From Jaenimonas drosophilae (Eukaryota; Euglenozoa; Kinetoplastea; Trypanosomatida; Trypanosomatidae): 64,000 bases of DNA. Below are positions 45,698 to 53,920 of this stretch, piece by piece. The DNA is taken from positions 62,001-126,000 of the forward strand of contig JASAON010001651.1 in the NCBI GenBank assembly GCA_030849065.1, given 5' to 3'. The position numbers and the translations under genes were made by a program. A model generated the notes under the pieces. The model saw only the letters and a list, made by a program, of their open reading frames with translations. It searched no databases and was not told where the DNA came from. Position 1 is the stretch's first letter. Every line of letters begins with the position of its first letter.

Positions 45698-47848
45698 ATG
45701 CCCTCTTCTTCCTACGCCATCAATGATGCGGAGGTGGGCCATGCGGTGCAACTTCTAACACAGGATGATGAAGAACACTTCCTCCGCTGGACCGATGTGT
45801 GTGACAGCGTCTTTATTCGTGATTCCTCCAACAACACACTCCTCCACTGGAGCGCATCCCTTGGCAACCTCAGCCTCACACGCCACCTCACCGATCTCGG
45901 CCTCGACGTTCGCGCTCGCAACCTTCACGGCTCCACGCCACTTCACTGCGCCGCCGCCTCCTGCCGCAACCCTGGCGCCATTTTAGAATTCCTCATCAGC
46001 CACGGCGCCTCCACGACAGAAGCCAACGATGTGGGTGATACGATGCAGTCACTGCTGGAGAGACGTCAGCTGCAGGACCTTGGCGATTTATTCACGTTGT
46101 TGCAGACCACCATGGATGAGTGCCCCAAGCTCTTCGCCTCCACCGGCCGTGATGTGGAGGGCCTCACGTTTGATGTGGGGGCAGACTTGGGAACGGCCAA
46201 GGTGCTGGCCAAGATGTCGGGGAGTACGGTGCGCTTTGAAAAGCAAGATGTGGGGGCCATGATGGGAAGTGGTAGTGGAGTGGAGGAGCTACAACAACAT
46301 GGATTGCGGCGACGCTCAGGCCCCATGACGAGCTCGAGCATGCAAAAGCAGCAAGGCATGGAGTCGGCGGGTAGCTCCAACATCTACTCCCCGCGAACAT
46401 GCGATTCATCCTCTCTCAATCCAGATCCATCACCTTCCACGCAGGTTTCCTTTGACGCATCATGGATTGCAGAACGAGAACGCAAGGTGTTGAGCATGGA
46501 GGAGGATGCCGACCGCCTACGCACCGAGAATGAGTACTGGGTTGAATTCAGTGCCATTGCCGGTGCCGCACATGACGCAGGGACACTCTTCTCATGCCCA
46601 CGACGCGTACACGCCGTCCTGGGAGAGCGGTATGGGGAGGGCGGGAAACGCTTTTTGCTCATTCAGTGGGAGGATGATGATGGCAATCCAATGGAGGATG
46701 AAGAAACATGGGAGCTCATTCCCGATGTATCCTACTCTCCCGTGGTGGGGGAGTACATCGCGCGCTTTGAAGGCTCCTACTCCACCATGGATAATGTGGC
46801 CATGACCTACACCACCGGCACCACCAGCGCACAACAACGTGTGCTGGATTCACGTGAGCGGGAGGAGCTGGAGCGTGAGCTCGATTTGCTTCCTCGTCGG
46901 GTGTGCTCCATCTCCTCGCAGTCACTCACCACCTCCACCCCACGTCTGATGCGTCGTGGGCGATCAAATCAGGAATTTGAGGAGCTGTGCCACGAAGAAG
47001 AAGCAGCACCTGCACAAGCCACACAGGATGATGTTGTTGCTCATGAGCACGAACCATTGGGCAACATGATGCGGGCACAGATTGGTAGTCGAGAGACCGA
47101 CGATGAGGTGTGTGATTGGCTCAACCTGCAAGACGTGAAGCCAGATTGGCTCGTGGCGGGTGAGTCCGTGCGTTCCGACCAGGATGACCTGCGCGCCGCA
47201 CGCCGTTTCATCTCTTCCATGAATAACAGTGGTCGTGTGGGCAAGTGGGTGCGGGTGATGGAGGAGGATGCCTCACCACCCGAGGCCATACCATCTCTTC
47301 CTGTTTCACGATCAGGCAATGATGTGCCGGTGCAGCTCCCATCATCGTCCCAGCCGTTGCAGATGCGCCTATCGAGCCAAGCAACGGCCTCGCCCATTCG
47401 CCGCCACGCCCCGCCCGTCAATGTGCCAACGGGCATCCTCAGCACACCACGTTTGTGCTCTCTCGAGGTGCAATCTCAGCAAGCACAACAAGCACAACAG
47501 GCTGCTGGGCAGGGCTCCTCTGACAGCAGCTCACAGGATGCAGGCCCCACTCCTCTCGCCGCTTCTGCTGCTCAGGCCGCTGATCAGCCACCTCCACCCG
47601 CAAAAAGCACTTTTCTCCGGCCATCGTCAGTGGCGCGGCAGCCTAACTCCGCCGCACGTCAGCGGGTGGAGCAGCAGCTGCGCTCCATCCGCAGCCACGC
47701 ACATTCGCCTCCTCCCGACATTGAGCGTCGCGATGCAAACATTCGGTTCGCAGAAGCTACGCGCTTCGAGTATGAAAAGTTCCTCTACCGATCTGCCTTG
47801 AGCATTCTGCAACAGCGGCAGGATGTGGTGGATGGGCTGGATCTCTGA
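45698..47848 (+). CDS. Ankyrin-repeat protein with a chromodomain-like module
   Basis: A 716-residue protein. Residues about 35-130 form two to three ankyrin repeats (NTLLHWSASLGNLSLTRHL, HGSTPLHCAAASCRN, FLISHGAST). Residues about 260-285 are a short coiled coil. Residues about 292-355 look like a chromodomain: RRVHAVLGERYGEGGKRFLL, IQWEDDDG, DEETWELI, then a closing helix EYIARF. The Trp of the methyl-lysine cage (LIQW) is present; the third cage aromatic of HP1 is not obvious. The remainder is disordered, with Gln/Ala runs, and ends in a helical segment. Ankyrin plus chromo occurs in MPP8 (chromatin) and cpSRP43 (chloroplast targeting); here a nuclear histone-reading role is an inference. 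Confidence 0.72.
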   Translation: MPSSSYAINDAEVGHAVQLLTQDDEEHFLRWTDVCDSVFIRDSSNNTLLHWSASLGNLSLTRHLTDLGLDVRARNLHGSTPLHCAAASCRNPGAILEFLISHGASTTEANDVGDTMQSLLERRQLQDLGDLFTLLQTTMDECPKLFASTGRDVEGLTFDVGADLGTAKVLAKMSGSTVRFEKQDVGAMMGSGSGVEELQQHGLRRRSGPMTSSSMQKQQGMESAGSSNIYSPRTCDSSSLNPDPSPSTQVSFDASWIAERERKVLSMEEDADRLRTENEYWVEFSAIAGAAHDAGTLFSCPRRVHAVLGERYGEGGKRFLLIQWEDDDGNPMEDEETWELIPDVSYSPVVGEYIARFEGSYSTMDNVAMTYTTGTTSAQQRVLDSREREELERELDLLPRRVCSISSQSLTTSTPRLMRRGRSNQEFEELCHEEEAAPAQATQDDVVAHEHEPLGNMMRAQIGSRETDDEVCDWLNLQDVKPDWLVAGESVRSDQDDLRAARRFISSMNNSGRVGKWVRVMEEDASPPEAIPSLPVSRSGNDVPVQLPSSSQPLQMRLSSQATASPIRRHAPPVNVPTGILSTPRLCSLEVQSQQAQQAQQAAGQGSSDSSSQDAGPTPLAASAAQAADQPPPPAKSTFLRPSSVARQPNSAARQRVEQQLRSIRSHAHSPPPDIERRDANIRFAEATRFEYEKFLYRSALSILQQRQDVVDGLDL

Positions 47849-48110
47849 CAACATTGTCGGGTGCATGTCCAGCACCAGAAGTCCTCCGGATGAATCGCAA
47901 TCAACGCATCGCGTTCTTTTTTTAAGAAAAAAATTATTGGTCTTGGATGATGCTCCTGCCCCACACAAACACGCTCTTCGTGTGGAGAGTATCACGTGGT
48001 GGCATCCATGGAGCACACACATCATCACTTCACAACTGGGGGCAAAGAACGAGAAGAAAAACACCTGCTCCCGTGAGCTCACTGGAAGTGATGAGGTACG
48101 TCATGCAACA

Positions 48111-48129
48111 ACACCTCCACTGGAGGTGT
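48111..48129 (+). other. Near-perfect palindrome
   Basis: ACACCTCCA, one central C, then TGGAGGTGT: 9 bp each side without mismatch. As DNA it would be a symmetric binding site; as RNA the 1-nt spacer forces a shorter stem with a small loop. Function unknown. Confidence 0.45.
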
Positions 48130-48448
48130 CTGAGCCGTCGTGAAGGACGGTGTGTAGTGAAGAAAATGTACGAGGAGTGGCATTGGTATTGTGTAGTGCA
48201 GTGGTCTGTATCTTTGCCAATGCCAAGAAGGAGGTGTGGGTGGTGCTGATCGGCTGCAGATTGGTTCCTGCGCTTCACCCCGCATGATGGGCATAGGCCA
48301 ATAATGAGGGGGGAGGAAGAACATGCGCACCTTCATCTTCATTTTGTTTTGTTGTTCTTCTTCACCGCACATGTTGAGATGAGTGCTGCTTGTTTCATGT
48401 GTTTGGTATGATGATGTTCTGTATGATCACGAAGCCAGGTGGAAGCAC

Positions 48449-48471
48449 ATGTATGTGGCACTTACATACAT
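48449..48471 (+). other. Predicted stem-loop
   Basis: ATGTATGT (48449-48456) pairs with ACATACAT (48464-48471) around a 7-nt loop. It lies in the intergenic DNA upstream of the splice acceptor of the next gene, so it would belong to the 3' UTR of the ankyrin/chromo mRNA or to discarded spacer. Confidence 0.4.
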
Positions 48472-48645
48472 CTCTACGTACCACATATAAGATTTGTTGG
48501 TTGGGCGGTGAATATGCCTACGAACCGCCGCGTGTGGAGATACCTTGTCAGGCACACTCGTGCGCATCTCTTTGTTTTTTTTCTGAATGACTGTGTCGCT
48601 CTCTCATATTTCCATTGGCAACACAATAGGCATACACACATAAAC

Positions 48646-49755
48646 ATGAAGGGTGAAGCAGATGCGTCATGCAAAGGAACCTCGTTAGATCCAATTATTC
48701 GCGTTCAGCGTCTCATTACCAATTTGCAGGCCTATCGCGTGGAGCTGCTACGTAAGGTTGCCCAGAAAGAAGACGAAGTACGCGCCATCCTTCTTTCACG
48801 TGTACGTGATGGTGCGCCACCATCCGTGGTGGAGAGATCCAACTCACCGGCCCACCCTCACACATTTTCACCACTTCGTTGCACGACCCCACTTCAGCAA
48901 CCGCAGCACGACTCGTCATCATCCTTCTTCCAGAGCAACATGATGTTTACGAACGAACATCGTGAGTTATTCATGGCGGATGGCCAACTTCCTTCACCTA
49001 TTCCCCACGACCTTGATCCAGGTTGTAGTGAGGATGATGAGGAGATGGATGGAGATTTTGGTGAAGTGGGTGATGCACATGCGTGGATGAAGATGGATGG
49101 CGCACTTCAGCGCAGCAAACACGTGCGATTCTCAAGCCAAAGCCCTCAAGTTGCCGTCTTCTCCGTTGAACGTTCTGCGGGCGAGGAGGAGAAGTGGGGC
49201 GTGGATGAAGTGATGCGATCCATTGCAGAGGTGCGGCACACCCTTCAGAAGCCGCCACAGTCTGCATTGAGGATGAAGGAAGGTTCCACGGATAAGAAAC
49301 ACGAAGATGAAGATGATGAGTGTGAGGAAACACTTTTATGTGCAGATCCCATTTATCTTCGTCGTGCCATACCATCATTACAGCGTCGCCGTCAACGATC
49401 ACCTACGCACGTGGGCCACCCAGCACACAACTTATCTCGTTATGCAGATGAGGAAGATGATGAAGATGGTGGTGGTGGTGCGGCACGTCTGCTCACGCCA
49501 CGCTCCTTGTCTGAAGATGCGAGAAGTGATATCTCTTCTACAGCTCCATCTTTGCCAGATGCTGCCACTTCTGAATGTGATGTAGAAGTGAGTAGGACGA
49601 AGACCTATGCCTCGGCACAACTTCCACGTCAACGACGAACAGCACGCAAACGCCCACACACGCAAAGTGTGCGTTCCGTCGTCCCGTCTTCCACCGTCCG
49701 CGGGCTTGGATTCGCCGTGGAGTTGGCCTGTGGGCCCACGGTGTTCTTTGATTGA
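48646..49755 (+). CDS. Unrecognised low-complexity protein with N-terminal coiled coil
   Basis: A 369-residue protein from the ATG at 48646. Residues about 14-52 form an amphipathic or coiled-coil helix (IIRVQRLITNLQAYRVELLR). The rest is Ser/Pro/His-rich with acidic GAT-coded patches (EDDEEMDGDF, DEEDDEDGGGG) and a basic block (RQRRTARKRPH). A short ordered helix lies at about 185-205 (VDEVMRSIAEVRHTL). The open frame runs to a GTG at 48439 through the splice acceptor (AG 48628-48629), so upstream codons are excluded. No domain recognised. Confidence 0.65.
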   Translation: MKGEADASCKGTSLDPIIRVQRLITNLQAYRVELLRKVAQKEDEVRAILLSRVRDGAPPSVVERSNSPAHPHTFSPLRCTTPLQQPQHDSSSSFFQSNMMFTNEHRELFMADGQLPSPIPHDLDPGCSEDDEEMDGDFGEVGDAHAWMKMDGALQRSKHVRFSSQSPQVAVFSVERSAGEEEKWGVDEVMRSIAEVRHTLQKPPQSALRMKEGSTDKKHEDEDDECEETLLCADPIYLRRAIPSLQRRRQRSPTHVGHPAHNLSRYADEEDDEDGGGGAARLLTPRSLSEDARSDISSTAPSLPDAATSECDVEVSRTKTYASAQLPRQRRTARKRPHTQSVRSVVPSSTVRGLGFAVELACGPTVFFD

Positions 49756-50020
49756 TGCAGCACCGCCATCTATGGTGTGCTACGCTACTACTACTGCTAC
49801 CTCAAGGGCAACAGTGCCCTCTCTGCTCATCACGAACACCAACCAACATTCCTTTGTTCCTACATCACAACGTGGTGCCTCTACTGCTTCGTCATGCATT
49901 ACCATCTCAATGCCCCGACCCTCCTTTTCACCTACATTAGTAGCTCAGTCTCTCTTCTTGTGAGTGCCCGTGATTGGCCGTTGTGCCACGCCCATCCCCG
50001 TTCATTTTCCTCACTCATCT

Positions 50021-50037
50021 CTCTTTTTTTTTTTTAG
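50021..50037 (+). promoter_or_regulatory. Polypyrimidine tract and trans-splice acceptor for RPN12
   Basis: CTC followed by T12 and AG at 50036-50037. The ATG at 50053 follows after only 15 nt, one of the shortest 5' UTRs in the window. Confidence 0.65.
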
Positions 50038-50052
50038 CTCATTCATTGCCAA

Positions 50053-50877
50053 ATGACTGCGGTGGGCGATATCTCCATCACCGTGCGCAAGGCCGCGGAG
50101 GATCTCCAAAAGCTGAAGGTTGCCTACGAAGGCGGCAACGATGCGGCCTGTGATACTCTCTTGGCCGCTCTGAGATCCTCCTTCATTCACTTCCCAACCT
50201 TCCTCAACCCCTCAGCGGAGAGCAAGATGCGCAAGGAGGAGCTCATGCTTACGCGTGAGGCACTGGAGATTGGCTGCCTGCTACAGGCACGGAAGCAGAA
50301 TCTGGAGCACTTTGAGCTCTACTTTAGCCAGCTGCAGGTGTACTACTCCGATGTGAGTCGGGCAGACCTCTCCGAGTCACCTCGGCTCATGATGATGTTG
50401 GGCCTCCATCTCATCACCTTGTTGGTCATGTCTCGTATTGCACAGTTTCACTCGGAGATTGAGAAGATCCCACACGCGGAACACGGCAGCAACAGCTATA
50501 TCCGCTTTGCTGTTCTCCTGGAGCGCTATCTGATGGAAGGGAGCTACAACAAGCTCCTCAACGCACGCAAGAAGGCTCCATGCAATGAGTATCTCCCGGT
50601 ACTTGCCATGTTAGAAGCCACCGTACGCAGTGAGGTGGCGGATTGCATCCCGCATGCCTACAACTCACTCTCGGTGTCAGCGGCACAGAAGGTGCTGATG
50701 GAGTCCTCCCAGGACAAGGTGCTGGCAACGGGCCAGACGAACGGATGGAAGCTCGACGCCAACCACAAGAAGTTTGTCTTTGAGCGAGATGAAGATGTTG
50801 CGCGCTTCATGATTCCCTTTCAGGATATGATTGAGAAGCAGATCTCCATCGCGGCTGACATGCAGAATATTGTTTGA
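50053..50877 (+). CDS. RPN12: 26S proteasome regulatory (lid) subunit RPN12/PSMD8
   Basis: A 274-residue protein, the usual length. It shows the family's LTREALEIGCLLQARKQNLE, YFSQLQVYY, MLGLHLITLLVMSRIAQFH and FAVLLERYLMEGSYNKLL segments; the last is a hallmark of RPN12. The C-terminal half is the PCI domain, ending in a helix that in yeast gates lid assembly onto the base. The protein belongs to the 19S lid that deubiquitinates and feeds substrates to the proteasome. Confidence 0.92.
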   Translation: MTAVGDISITVRKAAEDLQKLKVAYEGGNDAACDTLLAALRSSFIHFPTFLNPSAESKMRKEELMLTREALEIGCLLQARKQNLEHFELYFSQLQVYYSDVSRADLSESPRLMMMLGLHLITLLVMSRIAQFHSEIEKIPHAEHGSNSYIRFAVLLERYLMEGSYNKLLNARKKAPCNEYLPVLAMLEATVRSEVADCIPHAYNSLSVSAAQKVLMESSQDKVLATGQTNGWKLDANHKKFVFERDEDVARFMIPFQDMIEKQISIAADMQNIV

Positions 50878-51182
50878 GTGCGCCATGTGTTCGCGTGTCT
50901 TCCGAGGATGTCTGAGATGTGTTCTTGGTGTGGTGCTTGTTGGAGTGGCACGCATCAAGTACACGGACGTATTTCAGCAAAGAAAAAAAAATCCATCTGC
51001 ATATTTTTGTGCCTAGGATGTGTCGTAGATGTAGTCATTCTGCTACATGTGTGATGTGTACGTTGTTGTACTTGATGCCAACCTGTTCTCCATCTTTCCT
51101 CCTTCTACATACAACAACAACAGCAGCCAAGTCTTGTTTGAGGTTCGGAGGAGGTTGTGTGAGATACCCCTCAAGTTGCAAC
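50878..51182 (+). other. Intergenic/UTR region before PPR gene
   Basis: No gene seen. An A8-9 run lies near 50983-50991. Pyrimidine-rich DNA at about 51083-51108 is followed by several AG sites (for example in AACAGCAGCCAAG). The downstream frame stays open back to a GTG at 50919. Confidence 0.45.
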
Positions 51183-53585
51183 ATGCCACAGTTTGGGCGA
51201 AAACCTGCGGCAGAGGTCAGCGTACGTCGGCCAGATGGCACCATCACAACCTTCGTTCGTCGCAAAGAAAAGGCCGCGGTGGACCCTAACCCAAAAGGCT
51301 ACGACCCCAACGATGCCGATTTCCGTGATGTGATGGAGTGCCCGCCCTACACCGCCAGCTTCAACAACCTGCTCGAGGAGCGCCGACCGAATGAAAACCC
51401 CATCCGCTTCGTCAATCTCGTCCACGACCGCATGAGCCTCGAAGGCATCCCGCTCAACACCAAAACGTACAATCTTCTCATTAAGCGTGTTGTACGCTAC
51501 GCCGATGGCACCATCTTTTCCTTGTATGAGGAGCTCAAGGCTGAAGGAACGAAGGAGAGCTGCAGCGTCCGACCCGACCTGGAGACCTTTCGCCTTCTTT
51601 TTCGTGCCTGTGAGCGTGGGGCTGAGTACAACCGAGCCTTCATCCTCTACCAACAGATGCGAGATTTGTTTCAGCTCATTCCGGAAGCACCAACCTACAA
51701 CACACTCCTCGGATACTGCGCTGCCGCACGTGATGTTGCACAGGCGTCCTACTTCGTGGAGGAAATGAAGGAGAGTGGGGTGGAGCTCGACGTGAATACC
51801 TACAACTGCCTCATGAGTGTGTTGGTGGATACCGCACCTTATGAAGAGACCCTGCGGGTCTTCAACGAGATGATGGATCAGTCCATCAAGCCAACCAACC
51901 GTACCTACAACACCATCATCAAGGCCGCACGGGTGCACGATGACTACGATCGCTCGTTTCAGTTCTTTGAAGAAATGAAGAAGAAGGGCCTCATTCCAGA
52001 CATCACCACCTACAACTCACTCCTCTGGATGTGTGAGCAGCGGCTGGACTACGTCTTTGGTAGAGGGAAGTACGCCGGGGCACAACGGACGAATGAGCAG
52101 CGCATCACGGGCCGCAACGCCGTGGCAGAGCTTTCCGTTACCCTACTTAGTGAGATGGCTGATGCAGAGGTTAGTCCAAACACCTTCAGCTACAACAAGA
52201 TCTTGACGGTGTTGTTGCAGTGCGAGGACTACCGCATTTTTCAGGTGTACCGCCAAATTTTAGATGCCTACGAGGATGAGGAGGAGCGCGTCCGTCTGCA
52301 GCAAAACAGCCGATCGCGTCGCAAGAAGAAGGCCAACGCCGCCACCGTGGTTGATGTGGAGGAGGACGATGATGGAGTGAATGGGCTGCGCTCCGAAGAA
52401 GCCATTCGCAACGCCTTGGAGGAGGCCATGACGTCAGAGGACCCTCAATCCGAAGGCTCCATCCGGGCAAACGGGGTTCATCCCAACATTGAGACCTACA
52501 AGCTCATCATTCGTGCGTGTTGGCAGCTGAATCACTCGGAGAAGTGCCGAGGATTGTTCGAGCATAGCAAGCGATCTGGCATCTCCATGGACCGCTCACT
52601 CGCCATTCTTCTGCTTCAGATTTGCACCACACGTAAAGACAAGCAGTGGGCCGCGGAAATCATGGCAGAGGCACGTGAGCTGCGACTTCTCATTGATGCG
52701 CACCTGTACAATCAGTACGTGGCGGTGTTGGCGGCCACCCACGACGACGAGATGGCGAGGGAGTTTGAACACATGATGCTCGGCATCAATGAGTTTGGTG
52801 CCCAAGCCAATGTGGAAACGTGCAACTTAGTGATTCGTGGGTATCTCAGTCTTGATAACGTGGATGCGGCCAAGAAGCTCTACGACGACCTCTGCAGCCC
52901 CGTCTCCGTCATCAACCCTGATGATGAGACCTACTGCTGCATGATGGATATCTTTGAACGGCTGGGTGACTACGACTACCCCTTGTGGGCCTTGGAGGAC
53001 TGCCAACGACGTGGCATCACATGGGGCATTCAGGCCTATCTTCGTCTTCTTCGCTTCCTCTGTGATCGCAACAACGCACGTATCTTGCAGGTGTTTGAGA
53101 GCTTGTGTAGGTGCTCGAACCCCTACGCGGAGGTGATGCTTCCCGACGTCACCGTGGATTGCTACAATGTGATGATGGAGTACTACCTCGCCAACAAGAT
53201 GTACGACGGTGTGGTGCGCTGCTTCGAGGACCTTCGTGGTGGTATGGCAGGGAAGGCCCTCGAGGCCAACGCCAGCACCTACAAGGTACTCTTTCAGATG
53301 TACAGCCAGCAGATGGAGTGCAAGGCTGTCATTGCGCTCTTTGACGATGCACGCATGAATAGTGTTAGTCTTGATGTGAGCATCTATAACATCATCATCG
53401 CCACCTTTGTTCCGTCAGAGGACCCCTTCTTGTTTGACGTGTTGCGAGACATGAAGGATGCGTGCGTTCCACCCGCGGATAGCACCATGGCCATCTTCCT
53501 CCCTACCGCCTCGGGTCGAGCGCTCTTGGCAGACCTCACACAACGAAAGCTCTTCTTCAGTTCTCCTGACTTTCATTACTTTTGA
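51183..53585 (+). CDS. Pentatricopeptide repeat (PPR) protein
   Basis: An 800-residue protein from the ATG at 51183. It contains at least ten PPR motifs, clearest at about 110-300: TYNTLLGYCAAARDVAQASY, TYNCLMSVLVDTAPYEETLR, TYNTIIKAARVHDDYDRSFQ and TYNSLLWMCEQ. More follow at about 430-760 (ETYKLIIRACWQLNHSEKC, CNLVIRGYLSLDNVDAAKKL, TYKVLFQMYSQQ). The repeats are near-canonical, so an RNA-binding role is well supported. The N-terminus (MPQFGRKPAAEVSVRRPDGT) is basic but not a classic presequence. In kinetoplastids such proteins are mostly mitochondrial (mRNA stability, mitoribosome), which remains inference here. Confidence 0.9.
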   Translation: MPQFGRKPAAEVSVRRPDGTITTFVRRKEKAAVDPNPKGYDPNDADFRDVMECPPYTASFNNLLEERRPNENPIRFVNLVHDRMSLEGIPLNTKTYNLLIKRVVRYADGTIFSLYEELKAEGTKESCSVRPDLETFRLLFRACERGAEYNRAFILYQQMRDLFQLIPEAPTYNTLLGYCAAARDVAQASYFVEEMKESGVELDVNTYNCLMSVLVDTAPYEETLRVFNEMMDQSIKPTNRTYNTIIKAARVHDDYDRSFQFFEEMKKKGLIPDITTYNSLLWMCEQRLDYVFGRGKYAGAQRTNEQRITGRNAVAELSVTLLSEMADAEVSPNTFSYNKILTVLLQCEDYRIFQVYRQILDAYEDEEERVRLQQNSRSRRKKKANAATVVDVEEDDDGVNGLRSEEAIRNALEEAMTSEDPQSEGSIRANGVHPNIETYKLIIRACWQLNHSEKCRGLFEHSKRSGISMDRSLAILLLQICTTRKDKQWAAEIMAEARELRLLIDAHLYNQYVAVLAATHDDEMAREFEHMMLGINEFGAQANVETCNLVIRGYLSLDNVDAAKKLYDDLCSPVSVINPDDETYCCMMDIFERLGDYDYPLWALEDCQRRGITWGIQAYLRLLRFLCDRNNARILQVFESLCRCSNPYAEVMLPDVTVDCYNVMMEYYLANKMYDGVVRCFEDLRGGMAGKALEANASTYKVLFQMYSQQMECKAVIALFDDARMNSVSLDVSIYNIIIATFVPSEDPFLFDVLRDMKDACVPPADSTMAIFLPTASGRALLADLTQRKLFFSSPDFHYF

Positions 53586-53920
53586 GCAAGCGTACATGTG
53601 TGGGGTGAAGTTGGTTGGGCCGTTGTGTCTGTTGAGTCGTGGTGGGTGCGCGAGGCGTACATGTAAATCGTTTGGAGATACGCGTGCGGGCACGCACGCC
53701 TACACCCAATGCATTCATTCCGTCATTTTTCACGTTGTGTGTGAGCTCACCATCACTGGCATGGCGTTGGCTGCTCCTTTGTGTATGAAATAAGCTGCTC
53801 CCTCTTCTTCACCCTCCTTGTTGTAGCTTTCTGGCCGTGTACCTTGTCAGATTGGCTGGGCTTCATCACCTCTTAACAAGCGTACATCATACCACACAAT
53901 CTTAGAAATCATCGTGCGGG
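53586..53920 (+). other. Intergenic/UTR region
   Basis: No gene seen. T/C-rich DNA at about 53800-53830 with TAG at 53824-53826 is a likely trans-splice signal for the coiled-coil gene. Confidence 0.45.

Larger units (their letters stand above)
47849..48645 (+). other. Long intergenic region with inverted repeats
   Basis: About 800 nt with no supported gene. It contains T7AAGA7 (47917-47933), a 9-bp inverted repeat with 1-nt centre (48111-48129), an 8-bp stem-loop (48449-48471), and a splice signal before the next gene (T run at about 48575-48582, AG at 48628-48629). Confidence 0.5.

Noticed and set aside
50919..51182. N-terminal extension of the 800-aa PPR gene from a GTG
   Set aside because: Non-ATG start and spacer-like composition; the ATG at 51183 begins the coding-like sequence.
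53105..53125. tRNA T-loop-like GCTCGAACCCC
   Set aside because: Lies inside the PPR coding sequence with no acceptor stem or D-arm around it; no tRNA found anywhere in the window.
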